Part shown: in pieces, positions 51,527-60,228 of the stretch
How the letters are laid out: every line of letters begins with the position of its first letter
Position numbering within the stretch: the stretch's first letter is position 1
DNA from: CBETVX01 sp965539935
GTDB taxonomy: Bacteria > Bacillota > Clostridia > Peptostreptococcales > Caminicellaceae
NCBI GenBank assembly: GCA_965539935.1
Contig: CBETVX010000006.1
Location: 1-64,000 of the forward strand
DNA length: 64,000 bases
Direction: 5' to 3'
Made by a program: the position numbers and the translations under genes
Notes under the pieces: model-generated
Seen by the model: only the letters and a program-made list of their open reading frames with translations
What the model was told of the DNA's origin: nothing
The model's database searches: none

Positions 51527-51640
51527 ATGAAAGTTAGACCATCAGTAAAACCTATATGTGAAAAATGTAAGATTATTAAAAGAAAAGGCAAAGTAATGGT
51601 AATTTGTGAAAATCCAAAGCATAAGCAAAAACAAGGTTAA
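51527..51640 (+). CDS. rpmJ: 50S ribosomal protein L36
   Basis: The 37-residue protein begins MKVRPSVKPICEKCK and has the zinc ligands Cys11, Cys14, Cys27 and His32 of the C+ form. AAGGAGGG precedes the ATG. About 170 bases without a gene follow before rpsM, with a TATAAT at 51679-51684 but no convincing -35 box. Confidence 0.96.
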   Translation: MKVRPSVKPICEKCKIIKRKGKVMVICENPKHKQKQG

Positions 51641-51810
51641 TTCCTAAATTAACTATAGAAATTTAGTTTAACCTTTAGTATAATATTAGAATGGAAATAA
51701 CTAAGTGAGCTGCTGGATTAGTTGTTTTCAGATTTGAAATCATCCTGAGCAAATTACAAGACTTAACATATAAATGATAACTCATTTGATAACTAGGAGG
51801 TGCAAAGGTA

Positions 51811-52179
51811 ATGGCCAGAATAGCAGGGATTGATTTACCAAGAGATAAGAGAGTAGAAGTTGGACTAACTTATATCTTTGGTATAGGAAGATCAACATCT
51901 CAAACTATTTTAAAGAAGGCAGGAATTAACTTCGATACTAGAGTTAAAGACTTGACTGAAGAAGAAGTAAGTAAATTAAGAAGCATTATAGACAATGATT
52001 ATACTGTTGAAGGTGACTTAAGAAGAGAAATTTCACTAAACATTAAAAGACTTAAAGAAATTGGTTGCTATAGAGGTATACGTCATAGAAAAGGTCTTCC
52101 TGTAAGAGGACAAAGTACTAAAACAAATGCTAGAACACGTAAGGGTAAGAAGAGAACAGTAGGACGTAAGAAGAAATAG
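51811..52179 (+). CDS. rpsM: 30S ribosomal protein S13
   Basis: S13 contacts P-site tRNA and forms an intersubunit bridge. The 122-residue protein begins MARIAGIDLPRDKRVEVGL and has the RHRKGLPVRGQSTKTNART block. AGGAGGTG precedes the ATG. Confidence 0.98.
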   Translation: MARIAGIDLPRDKRVEVGLTYIFGIGRSTSQTILKKAGINFDTRVKDLTEEEVSKLRSIIDNDYTVEGDLRREISLNIKRLKEIGCYRGIRHRKGLPVRGQSTKTNARTRKGKKRTVGRKKK

Positions 52180-52196
52180 TTAAAGGAGGTTAAGTA

Positions 52197-52595
52197 ATGG
52201 CAGCAAAAAAAGTGCGTAAAACACGTAGAAGAAGACGTGAGCGTAAAAATATAGAACGTGGTCAAGCTCATATCCAGTCTACTTTCAATAATACTATAAT
52301 AACAATTACTGACATGGCTGGTAATGCAATTGCTTGGTCAAGTGCTGGAAACTGTGGTTTCAAAGGTTCAAGAAAATCTACTCCATTTGCTGCACAAATG
52401 GCAGCAGAAGAAGCAGCTAAGTCTGCTATGGAACATGGATTAAAAACGGTTGAAGTTTATGTAAAAGGACCAGGAGCAGGTAGAGAAGCTGCGATTAGAT
52501 CACTTCAAGCTGCTGGACTTGAAATAAATCTTATAAAAGACGTTACTCCAATTCCACACAATGGATGTAGACCACCAAAACGTAGAAGAGTTTAA
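52197..52595 (+). CDS. rpsK: 30S ribosomal protein S11
   Basis: S11 lies in the 30S platform. The 132-residue protein has HIQSTFNNTIITITDMAGN and the C-terminal TPIPHNGCRPPKRRRV. AAAGGAGGT precedes the ATG. Confidence 0.98.
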   Translation: MAAKKVRKTRRRRRERKNIERGQAHIQSTFNNTIITITDMAGNAIAWSSAGNCGFKGSRKSTPFAAQMAAEEAAKSAMEHGLKTVEVYVKGPGAGREAAIRSLQAAGLEINLIKDVTPIPHNGCRPPKRRRV

Positions 52596-52622
52596 TAATA
52601 GACTAGGAGGTGTGCAGAAAAA

Positions 52623-53243
52623 ATGGCAAGATATACAGGACCATCTTGTAGACAATGTCGTAGAGAAGGCATGAAACTATATCTCAAGGGAGATAGATGT
52701 TATACAGATAAATGTGCTATCACAAAAAGAGCAAAGGCACCGGGACAACATGGTGCAAGAAGGGTTAAGCTTTCTAACTATGGTCTACAGTTAAGAGAAA
52801 AACAAAAAGTTAAAAGATATTATGGAGTTTTAGAAACTCAATTTAGAAATTACTATGAAAAGGCTGAAAAAATGGAAGGTATCGTTGGTGAAAACTTCCT
52901 AAGCTTACTTGAAAGAAGATTAGACAATGTAGTTTATAGAATGGGATTTGCTGCTTCTAGAAAAGAAGCAAGACAATTAGTTAGACATGGTCATTTCACA
53001 TTAAATGGTCATAAGGCTAATATTCCGTCAATGTTAGTTAATGTAGGCGATGAAATAGTAGCTAAAGAAAAGAGCAAATCAAGTGCTAAGTTTAAAGAAA
53101 TTAAGGAAAGAAATATAAACACTCCAAATTGGGTTGAAGTTGATATTGAAAACTTAAAAGGTAGAGTTACATCATTACCTGTAAGAGAAGATATTGATTT
53201 ACCTATTGAAGAACACTTAATCGTAGAGCTATATTCTAGATAA
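52623..53243 (+). CDS. rpsD: 30S ribosomal protein S4, zinc-binding form
   Basis: S4 starts assembly of the 30S body and represses the alpha operon in E. coli. The 206-residue protein has four N-terminal cysteines (CRQC near residue 9, then CYTDKC), the zinc form, and the S4 RNA-binding domain (LERRLDNVVYRMGFA; ARQLVRHGHF). AGGAGGTG lies upstream. Confidence 0.98.
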   Translation: MARYTGPSCRQCRREGMKLYLKGDRCYTDKCAITKRAKAPGQHGARRVKLSNYGLQLREKQKVKRYYGVLETQFRNYYEKAEKMEGIVGENFLSLLERRLDNVVYRMGFAASRKEARQLVRHGHFTLNGHKANIPSMLVNVGDEIVAKEKSKSSAKFKEIKERNINTPNWVEVDIENLKGRVTSLPVREDIDLPIEEHLIVELYSR

Positions 53244-53297
53244 TAGATATTTATTATATATTAATATATTAGAATCAGTTGCCCTCGTAAATATAAA

Positions 53298-53370
53298 GTT
53301 AACAGTTAACAGTAAATAAGTATTTATATTATAGACATTAACTGTAAATAGTGGGCTGTTAACTGTGAAC
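53298..53370. repeat. GTTAAC-type imperfect inverted repeat between rpsD and rpoA
   Basis: GTTAACAGTTAACAG (53298-53312) matches the reverse complement of CTGTTAACTGTGAAC (53356-53370) at 14 of 15 positions, with a further TTAACTGTAAAT in between. It is an intergenic repeat-rich insert in an otherwise compact operon. Confidence 0.65.
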
Positions 53371-53401
53371 TAACTATACAACTAAGAGGGGTGGTAAAAT
53401 C

Positions 53402-54352
53402 GTGATAGAGATAGAAAAGCCAAAAATAGAAATTCTTGAAAAGTCAGATGATTTCACATATGGGAAGTTTGTAGTGGAACCTTTAGAAAGAGGATATGGA
53501 ACTACATTAGGCAATAGCCTAAGGAGAATATTGCTATCATCCCTTCCAGGTGTAGCAGTAAAGTGGATCAAAATAGATGAAGTGCTTCATGAGTTTTCAA
53601 CAGTGCCAGGAGTTAAAGAAGATGTTGTTGAAATAATACTAAATTTAAAGGGATTATCTGCTAAGATTCACTCAGATGAAGAATTTAAAACTGTAAGAAT
53701 ACAAGTAGAGGATGCCGGTAAGATTACAGCAGGAGATATAATGGCTGATGCCGATGTAGAAATACTAAATCCTGAACTTCATATTGCAACCCTTGAACAA
53801 GGTGGAAAATTAAATATGGAGATAGGATTGGCTAAGGGTAGAGGATATGTTCCTGCAGAGCTAAACAAAGAAGAAGGTATGCCAATAGGAGTTATACCTG
53901 TTGATTCAATCTTTACACCTGTAAAAAAGGTTAATTATACTGTTACAAATACTAGAGTCGGACAGGTAACTGATTATGATAAATTAACATTAGAAATTTG
54001 GACAGATGGAAGTATAAACCCAGATGAGGCTGCTTCCCTTGGTGCTAAAATTATGAATGAACATCTAAATCTATTTATAAATCTAACAGAACATATAGAA
54101 GATGTTGAAATTATGGTAGAAAAAGAAGAAGATAAAAAAGAAAAAGTTTTAGAGATGACAATAGAAGAGTTAGATTTATCAGTACGTTCCTACAACTGTT
54201 TAAAGCGTGCGGGTATTAATACTGTTGAAGAATTAACACAAAGAACTGAAGAAGATATGATGAAGGTTAGAAACCTTGGTAAGAAATCACTAGAAGAAGT
54301 TAAGAATAAGCTTGCAGATTTAAATCTTGGGCTTAAACCTAGTGACGAATAA
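53402..54352 (+). CDS. rpoA: DNA-directed RNA polymerase subunit alpha
   Basis: The alpha dimer scaffolds polymerase assembly and contacts UP elements and activators. The 316-residue protein has the N-terminal domain (LERGYGTTLGNSLRRILLSS) and the C-terminal helix-hairpin-helix domain (LDLSVRSYNCLKRAGI; VRNLGKKSLEEVK). The start is a GTG with GAGGGGTGG upstream. Confidence 0.98.
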   Translation: MIEIEKPKIEILEKSDDFTYGKFVVEPLERGYGTTLGNSLRRILLSSLPGVAVKWIKIDEVLHEFSTVPGVKEDVVEIILNLKGLSAKIHSDEEFKTVRIQVEDAGKITAGDIMADADVEILNPELHIATLEQGGKLNMEIGLAKGRGYVPAELNKEEGMPIGVIPVDSIFTPVKKVNYTVTNTRVGQVTDYDKLTLEIWTDGSINPDEAASLGAKIMNEHLNLFINLTEHIEDVEIMVEKEEDKKEKVLEMTIEELDLSVRSYNCLKRAGINTVEELTQRTEEDMMKVRNLGKKSLEEVKNKLADLNLGLKPSDE

Positions 54353-54382
54353 AGTATAGACTAGCGTAAAGGAGGGAAAGAA

Positions 54383-54724
54383 ATGGCTAAACAACGTAAA
54401 TTAGGTCGCCCTACTGCTCATAGAAATTTAATGCTAAGAAATCTAGTAACTAGTCTATTGAAGCATGGACGTATAGAAACTACAGAAACAAGAGCAAAAG
54501 AAGTTCGTAAATTAGCAGAAAAGGCTATTACTCTTGCTAAAAGAGGAGACTTACACGCTAGACGTCAAGTCCTATCATATATAACAGAAGAAACAGTAGT
54601 AAAGAACTTATTTGATGAAATCGCACCGAAATACGAAGACAGAAATGGTGGATATACAAGAATACTTAAATTAGGGCCACGTAAAGGTGATGCAGCACCT
54701 ATGGCAATAATTGAATTAGTATAG
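54383..54724 (+). CDS. rplQ: 50S ribosomal protein L17
   Basis: L17 lies near the tunnel exit. The 113-residue protein begins MAKQRKLGRPTAHRNLMLRN and has GGYTRILKLGPRKGDAAPM. GGAGGG precedes the ATG. It ends the alpha operon and is followed by a terminator. Confidence 0.98.
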   Translation: MAKQRKLGRPTAHRNLMLRNLVTSLLKHGRIETTETRAKEVRKLAEKAITLAKRGDLHARRQVLSYITEETVVKNLFDEIAPKYEDRNGGYTRILKLGPRKGDAAPMAIIELV

Positions 54725-54732
54725 TTTACTAT

Positions 54733-54764
54733 AGGGATTAAGTATAAGCTTAGTCCCTTTTTTA
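54733..54764 (+). terminator. terminator of the S10-spc-alpha cluster
   Basis: AGGGATTAAG pairs with CTTAGTCCCT (one G-T pair), followed by six T. Confidence 0.9.
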
Positions 54765-54793
54765 TTATATAATAGCAAAATATCAAAAAAGTA

Positions 54794-54822
54794 TTGACAA
54801 ATAATTACTAATAACATAATAT
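54794..54822 (+). promoter_or_regulatory. promoter of the trpP T-box transcript
   Basis: TTGACA (54794-54799) and TAATAT (54817-54822) are 17 bases apart, just upstream of the T-box. Confidence 0.8.
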
Positions 54823-54844
54823 ATATAATAAATATTTAAAGAAA

Positions 54845-55125
54845 ATTCTTTGAACAGAAGAAGTAATTAGATCTTTTTAATTATAGCGAGTCGGAGTTGG
54901 TGGAAGTCCGATATTAAAATATCTAATGAATGGGTCTGGGAGAAGCAAGGCGAAATTTTTTAAAGTAGCTGATGCCGGGGGTTTCCCGTTACAGAAACAG
55001 GGTATCGAGAACTATAGAAATTCTCCGTACCTGATTAAGAGAAATAGCTATATGCTATTTAACTAGGGTGGTATCGCGGAAGTAAGTCTTTCGTCCCTTT
55101 CATAGGGGATGGAAGGCTTTTTTTA
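54845..55125 (+). promoter_or_regulatory. T-box leader, tryptophan specifier, controlling trpP
   Basis: The T-box sequence AGGGTGGTATCGCGG lies at 55065-55079 and the terminator (AGTCTTTCGTCCCT with AGGGGATGGAAGGCT, then a T run) at about 55085-55125. The specifier codon reads TGG (Trp) at 54931-54933 in the context GAA-TGG-GTCTGGGAG. The downstream gene is a tryptophan transporter. The bulge TGGT would pair with a discriminator A. Confidence 0.93.
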
Positions 55126-55163
55126 TTTCATATGACTAAAGAGTTATATAGAAAAGATAGATT

Positions 55164-55187
55164 AAGGAGGTGATCAGTATGCTATGA
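55164..55187 (+). other. mini-ORF with a near-complete Shine-Dalgarno sequence before trpP
   Basis: AAGGAGGTGATC (55164-55175) is complementary to twelve bases of the 16S rRNA 3' end. It is followed by ATG CTA TGA (55179-55187). The TGA overlaps a second ATG (ATGAACGACAGATGA), whose stop overlaps a third. In the frame of the first ATG, the codons after the TGA encode TTDEWDWNWQV, with three Trp codons. It resembles a leader-peptide region, but the stop after two codons is unexplained. Confidence 0.5.
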
Positions 55188-55257
55188 ACGACAGATGAAT
55201 GGGACTGGAATTGGCAAGTAATAAGAAATAAAAACTATAAAAAAGGAGAGATTTTTA

Positions 55258-55773
55258 ATGGATTTAAGAAAAAATATTGTTACAGCATTACTGATCGCCA
55301 TAGGAATAATATTAAGGAATGTAATACCTGGTAGTATAGGTGGTATGAAATTTGATTTAATGTTATCTATAATTTTTGTTTGCATTTTAATTAATAGTGA
55401 TATAAAAAATGTATTACTTACAGCATTATTAGGGGGAATAATAACTGCAATGACTACGACCTTTCCAGGAGGACAGATACCAAATATAATAGATAAGTTT
55501 ATAACTTGTTTTGTGGTGTATACTATGATTAAAGGTCTAGGAAAATATAAAGACAATATAATAGCCATAGGAATAATATCTGGAATTGGGACAGTAATAA
55601 GTGGAAGCATTTTTTTAACTGCTGCCCTATTTATAGTAGGACTTCCAGCTCCATTTAAAATACTCCTTATGACTGTAGTCATGCCTACTGCAATTACAAA
55701 TATTTTTCTAACAGTATTTATATACAAAACAGTAAAAATGTCTATGAGAGTAGTAGGATTAGAAGCTTCATAA
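55258..55773 (+). CDS. trpP: tryptophan transporter TrpP
   Basis: The 171-residue protein is almost entirely hydrophobic, with about five or six membrane helices, and carries the family signature TTFPGGQIPNIIDK near residue 62. Its Bacillus relative (YhaG) imports tryptophan. AAAGGAGAG precedes the ATG. The Trp T-box upstream confirms the substrate independently. Size and helix content resemble ECF S components, and an ECF module lies directly downstream. Confidence 0.93.
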   Translation: MDLRKNIVTALLIAIGIILRNVIPGSIGGMKFDLMLSIIFVCILINSDIKNVLLTALLGGIITAMTTTFPGGQIPNIIDKFITCFVVYTMIKGLGKYKDNIIAIGIISGIGTVISGSIFLTAALFIVGLPAPFKILLMTVVMPTAITNIFLTVFIYKTVKMSMRVVGLEAS

Positions 55774-55788
55774 AAAATAAAAATATTT

Positions 55789-55815
55789 TTGATTTATGTA
55801 GTTTTAAGTTATAAT
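55789..55815 (+). promoter_or_regulatory. possible promoter for ecfA1
   Basis: TATAAT (55810-55815) follows TTGATT (55789-55794) at the short distance of 15 bases. It could give the ECF module expression independent of the T-box. Confidence 0.4.
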
Positions 55816-55853
55816 ATATTAGGTAGGGTAAATAGTTAAAGGATGGTATTTAA

Positions 55854-56687
55854 ATGACTAGAATGATAAAAACTAAAGACCTGGTGTTTGAATATAATGG
55901 CGAAGAGAAAAAGGTCATAGCCGTAAATAATTTAAACCTAGAAATAAAAAAAGGTGAATTTGTAGCCATACTAGGGCATAACGGCTCAGGAAAATCAACA
56001 TTGGCTAAATTGATGAATGCAATACTTTTACCAAGCGGTGGAAAAGTATATGTAAATAATATGGATACAACTGATGAAAAATATCTATGGAATATTAGGC
56101 AATCAGCTGGAATGGTCTTTCAAAATCCAGATAATCAAATAGTTGCCACCATAGTTGAAGAAGATATAGCCTTTGGGCCAGAAAATCTAGGTATAAAGCC
56201 TAAGGAAATAAGGAAAAGAGTGGATGAGGCCCTTGAGGCAGTAGGGATAGATGAGCTTAAAAGAAAACCTCCCCATCAACTATCGGGAGGTCAAAAACAA
56301 AGAGTAGCCATAGCAGGCATTTTAGCCATGAAACCAGATTGCATCATATTTGATGAACCTACAGCCATGCTTGACCCATCGGGAAGAAAAGAAGTTATGG
56401 AGACTATATGTAAGCTTAATAAAGAAGGTATAACTGTTATTCACATAACCCATTTTATGGATGAAGCAGTAATGGCTGACAGAGTAATAGTCATGGAAGA
56501 AGGTAAAATAGTACTTGAGGGAAGACCAAGGGAAGTCTTTTCCAACACTGATAAAATTAAAGAGATGGGGCTTGATGCCCCTCAGGTAACAATACTTGCT
56601 AACGAACTGAAAAAATCTGGAATTAATATAGAAAATAATATATTAACAGTAGAAGAAATGGTGGATAAACTATGTCAATTATTGTAG
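55854..56687 (+). CDS. ecfA1: energy-coupling factor transporter ATPase 1
   Basis: EcfA1 is one of the two ATPases of the shared ECF vitamin-uptake module. The 277-residue protein has Walker A GHNGSGKST, the Q-loop NPDNQIVA, the signature LSGGQKQRVAIA and Walker B CIIFDEPTAMLDP. It overlaps ecfA2 by 16 bases. Confidence 0.97.
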   Translation: MTRMIKTKDLVFEYNGEEKKVIAVNNLNLEIKKGEFVAILGHNGSGKSTLAKLMNAILLPSGGKVYVNNMDTTDEKYLWNIRQSAGMVFQNPDNQIVATIVEEDIAFGPENLGIKPKEIRKRVDEALEAVGIDELKRKPPHQLSGGQKQRVAIAGILAMKPDCIIFDEPTAMLDPSGRKEVMETICKLNKEGITVIHITHFMDEAVMADRVIVMEEGKIVLEGRPREVFSNTDKIKEMGLDAPQVTILANELKKSGINIENNILTVEEMVDKLCQLL

Positions 56688-57535
56688 AAAATTTAGTACA
56701 TGTATATAACCCAAAAAGCCCCTTTGAGACAAAAGCCCTTGATAACGTAAATATAGAGATTGAGGCTGGAGATTTTGTAGGGCTCATTGGACATACGGGG
56801 TCAGGTAAATCAACCCTTATACAACACCTTAATGGACTACTTAAGCCCACTTCAGGGAAAATATATATTAATGATTTGGATATAACTAAAAAAGACGTTA
56901 AACTTAGTGAGATAAGAAAAAAAGTAGGGCTTGTATTTCAGTATCCAGAATACCAATTGTTTGAAGAAACAGTGGTGAAGGACATAGCCTTTGGTCCTAA
57001 AAACTTAGGATTATCCCATGAAGAAGTAGATAAAAGGGTTAGAGAAGCATTGAAACTTGTAGGTCTAGACTATGATGAGCTTAAAGAAAGGTCTCCCTTT
57101 GAGTTAAGTGGGGGTCAGAAAAGACGTATAGCCATTGCTGGAGTTATAGCCATGAAACCAGAAGTGCTTATACTTGACGAACCTACAGCTGGACTTGATC
57201 CAAGGGCAAGGGATGAGATACTTGAACAAATTAAAAACATTCATAAAAAACACAAATCAACAATTATATTAGTATCCCACAGTATGGAGGATATAGCAAG
57301 ATTAGCAAATAAAATAATAGTAATGGATAAAGGTAAAGTAGCATTAATAGGAACACCTAGAGAAATATTTACTGAAGCAGATATATTAGAAAAAATAGGA
57401 CTAGGATTACCTCAAATCACCGATTTAGTACGGAGATTAAGGGAAAGAGGTTTTGATATTAGAAATGATATATTAACAGTAGAAGAAGCCAAGATGGAAA
57501 TATTAAAAATGATAAGAGGGAATAAAAATGCTTAA
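56672..57535 (+). CDS. ecfA2: energy-coupling factor transporter ATPase 2
   Basis: The 287-residue protein is the partner ATPase. It has Walker A GHTGSGKST, the Q-loop YPEYQLFEETV typical of EcfA2, the signature LSGGQKRRIAIAG and Walker B LILDEPTAGLDP. It starts inside ecfA1 and ends inside the start of ecfT. Confidence 0.97.
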   Translation: MSIIVENLVHVYNPKSPFETKALDNVNIEIEAGDFVGLIGHTGSGKSTLIQHLNGLLKPTSGKIYINDLDITKKDVKLSEIRKKVGLVFQYPEYQLFEETVVKDIAFGPKNLGLSHEEVDKRVREALKLVGLDYDELKERSPFELSGGQKRRIAIAGVIAMKPEVLILDEPTAGLDPRARDEILEQIKNIHKKHKSTIILVSHSMEDIARLANKIIVMDKGKVALIGTPREIFTEADILEKIGLGLPQITDLVRRLRERGFDIRNDILTVEEAKMEILKMIRGNKNA

Positions 57536-58325
57536 AGACATAACTATAGGACAATATTATCCAGTAAACTCAGTAATTCATAAACTAGACCCAAGACTCA
57601 AGCTAATCTCTACATTTTTATATGTAGCTTCCCTTTTCATAGTGAAGGATCTTATGGATTACACCCTTATAGTAGGATTTCTAGCACTGCTTATAATAAT
57701 ATCAAAAGTTCCATTAAAGTTTATATTAAAGGGACTAAAACCTATATTTATCATTATTCTTGTTACATTTGGTATTAATATGTTTATGACTCCCGGGGAA
57801 GTAATTTATGCAATAGGGCCCCTTGAAATAACAAAAGAAGGCTTAAAACTAGCATTATTTATGGGTTTAAGACTTATATTTCTTATTATAGGCACATCCC
57901 TACTTACCTTTACAACATCACCAATAGAATTGACCGATGGTATTGAGCGACTATTAAACCCCTTTAGGAGATTTGGAGTACCTGCCCATGAACTAGCTAT
58001 GATGATGACCATAGCACTAAGATTTATACCAACACTACTGGAAGAAACCGATAAAATTATGAAGGCACAAATGGCAAGGGGTGCAGACTTCGAAAGCGGA
58101 AATATAGTAAATAGAGCTAAAAGTCTTATACCGCTATTAGTACCTTTATTTATAGGAGCCTTTAAGAGGGCAGATGACCTAGCCATGGCCATGGAAGCAA
58201 GGTGCTATAGAGGTGGAGAAAATAGAACAAGAATGAAGGTCCTTAAACTATACAAAAGAGATTATTTAGCAGCAATCTTTATAATAATATTTATTGCAGG
58301 TGTAATTATTTTAAGAACTATATAG
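57528..58325 (+). CDS. ecfT: energy-coupling factor transmembrane protein T
   Basis: EcfT couples the ATPases to exchangeable S components. The 265-residue membrane protein has the two Ala-Arg-Gly type coupling motifs (AQMARGADF near residue 183 and MEARCYRGGE near 222). AAGAGGG lies before the ATG, which overlaps ecfA2 by eight bases. Confidence 0.96.
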   Translation: MLKDITIGQYYPVNSVIHKLDPRLKLISTFLYVASLFIVKDLMDYTLIVGFLALLIIISKVPLKFILKGLKPIFIIILVTFGINMFMTPGEVIYAIGPLEITKEGLKLALFMGLRLIFLIIGTSLLTFTTSPIELTDGIERLLNPFRRFGVPAHELAMMMTIALRFIPTLLEETDKIMKAQMARGADFESGNIVNRAKSLIPLLVPLFIGAFKRADDLAMAMEARCYRGGENRTRMKVLKLYKRDYLAAIFIIIFIAGVIILRTI

Positions 58326-58436
58326 GGTACTATGCTACTTTAGGATAAAAAGAGAATGACCTTAAGAAAAAGAGATTATTGCCTATTTTTAAAGCAACTA
58401 TCCTAATATTATCTATAAAACTATAGGGTGAATTGA

Positions 58437-59174
58437 ATGAAAACAGTAAAATTAACTATAGCCTACGATGGGCAAAATTATAGTGGATGGCAAAGACAGA
58501 TAAATACATCAAATACCATTGAAGAAAAGGTTGAGGATGCTTTATCAAAGCTTTTAGGACAAGAAATAAATGTAGAAGCTTCAGGTCGCACCGACAAGGG
58601 AGTACATGCATTAGGTCAGGTTGCATCCTTTAAGGCCGATTTCAGTATACCTGTAAATAGAATCCCCGATGCAATAAGGGGATTTTTACCTGAAGATATA
58701 GTTATAATTAGTGCCCAGGAAATGGATAGTAATTTCCATGCTAGATACTGTAGCAAAGGGAAAAAATATCTATATAAAATATACAATAATAGTGTACCAA
58801 ATCCTATATATAGGAACTATTCATACTATATAAAAAAACCAATAGATATTGATGAGTTACAAAGAGCAGCTAAATATTTTATAGGCAAACATGATTTTAA
58901 AGGTTTTATGACTGGTAGGACTAGTGTAAAAACTACTGTGAGAAATATTTACAATATAGATGTATATAAAAAGGATGATTTTATCATATTAGAATATAAT
59001 GGAGATGGATTTTTATACAATATGGTTAGAATTATAACAGGCACATTAGTGGAAGTATGTATAGGAAAAAAGGATATAAATACCATTCCCACTATAATTT
59101 CATCTAAGGATAGAAATAAAGCTGGACATACAGCACCAGCCCATGGTCTATACTTAGCAGAGGTTTATTATTAA
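58437..59174 (+). CDS. truA: tRNA pseudouridine synthase A
   Basis: TruA makes pseudouridine at positions 38-40 of tRNAs. The 245-residue protein has the catalytic Asp in SGRTDKGVHALGQV and the NYSGWQRQ start. AGGGTGA precedes the ATG. It keeps its usual place between the ECF module and rplM. Confidence 0.97.
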   Translation: MKTVKLTIAYDGQNYSGWQRQINTSNTIEEKVEDALSKLLGQEINVEASGRTDKGVHALGQVASFKADFSIPVNRIPDAIRGFLPEDIVIISAQEMDSNFHARYCSKGKKYLYKIYNNSVPNPIYRNYSYYIKKPIDIDELQRAAKYFIGKHDFKGFMTGRTSVKTTVRNIYNIDVYKKDDFIILEYNGDGFLYNMVRIITGTLVEVCIGKKDINTIPTIISSKDRNKAGHTAPAHGLYLAEVYY

Positions 59175-59190
59175 AAATCAAAAATAAACC

Positions 59191-59219
59191 TTGACACACA
59201 CGGCACCATGTATTAAAAT
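59191..59219 (+). promoter_or_regulatory. promoter of rplM-rpsI
   Basis: TTGACA (59191-59196) and TAAAAT (59214-59219) are 17 bases apart. Confidence 0.82.
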
Positions 59220-59226
59220 GATTATG

Positions 59227-59310
59227 TTTAATATGTCTATAAAATCCACTAGCCCCGGATTTTAAGATACAAAAATTTTGGATTGATTATTGTTGAATAC
59301 TGTTATTGGA
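59227..59310 (+). promoter_or_regulatory. rplM leader with hairpin, possible L13 leader
   Basis: The untranslated region contains AAAATCC/GGATTTT (59241-59247 and 59257-59263) with loop ACTAGCCCC. Firmicutes often have an L13-binding leader here. I cannot match the consensus by eye. Confidence 0.45.
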
Positions 59311-59327
59311 AGTTAGGAGGGAAATAG

Positions 59328-59756
59328 ATGAAATCATACTTAGCTAAGCCAGCTGAAGTTGAAAGAAAATGGTATGTAGTAGATGCAGAAGGAAAGACAT
59401 TAGGTAGATTAGCTTCACAAATTGCTACTATATTAAGAGGTAAAAATAAGCCAACTTATACTCCACACGTTGATACTGGTGATTTTGTTATAGTAGTTAA
59501 TGCTGAGAAGGTTCACTTAACTGGTAAAAAACTAGACCAAAAAATGTATAGATGGCATACTGGATATCCAGGTGGATTAAAGGAAAGATCATATAGAGAT
59601 ATGATCAACACAAAGCCAGAGAAAGTTATTATGCATGCTGTTAAAGGAATGTTACCTAAAAACAGTTTAGGAAGAAAAATGCTTAAGAAGTTAAAAGTAT
59701 ATAGAGGACCAGAGCATAATCATCAAGCTCAGCAACCAGAAAATCTTGATATATAA
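59328..59756 (+). CDS. rplM: 50S ribosomal protein L13
   Basis: L13 is an early assembly protein. The 142-residue protein has KWYVVDAEGKTLGRLAS and GMLPKNSLGRKMLKKLKVY. GGAGGG precedes the ATG. rpsI follows after 34 bases. Confidence 0.98.
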   Translation: MKSYLAKPAEVERKWYVVDAEGKTLGRLASQIATILRGKNKPTYTPHVDTGDFVIVVNAEKVHLTGKKLDQKMYRWHTGYPGGLKERSYRDMINTKPEKVIMHAVKGMLPKNSLGRKMLKKLKVYRGPEHNHQAQQPENLDI

Positions 59757-59790
59757 TTAACGGAGATTATACCACAAGGAGGGAAGACAA

Positions 59791-60183
59791 ATGGCTAAGG
59801 TACAATATTATGGAACAGGTAGAAGAAAGACATCTGTAGCTAGAGTTAGACTATTACCTGGTAATGGAAAAATAACTATCAATGGAAGAGATATAGATGA
59901 GTTTTTCAACTATGAAACTCTAAAGAAGGAAGTTAGAAGACCATTAGAAATAACTGATACTGATAGCAAGTTTGATGTTATTGCTAAAGTTCATGGTGGT
60001 GGCTTTACAGGTCAAGCTGGAGCATTAAGACATGGTATTTCTAGAGCACTTCTTAAGGCCGATGGAGAATTAAGATTAACTCTTAAGAGAGCTGGATTCT
60101 TAACAAGGGACCCAAGAATGAAGGAAAGAAAGAAGTACGGTTTAAAAGGTGCAAGAAGAGCTCCTCAATTCTCAAAGAGATAA
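59791..60183 (+). CDS. rpsI: 30S ribosomal protein S9
   Basis: S9 touches P-site tRNA with its C-terminal tail. The 130-residue protein has YYGTGRRKTSVARVRLLPG and the end KKYGLKGARRAPQFSKR. AAGGAGGG precedes the ATG. A strong terminator follows. Confidence 0.98.
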   Translation: MAKVQYYGTGRRKTSVARVRLLPGNGKITINGRDIDEFFNYETLKKEVRRPLEITDTDSKFDVIAKVHGGGFTGQAGALRHGISRALLKADGELRLTLKRAGFLTRDPRMKERKKYGLKGARRAPQFSKR

Positions 60184-60228
60184 TATATTTTTATCAACAT
60201 ACAAACAATTTCTGTACGAAGGATACAA

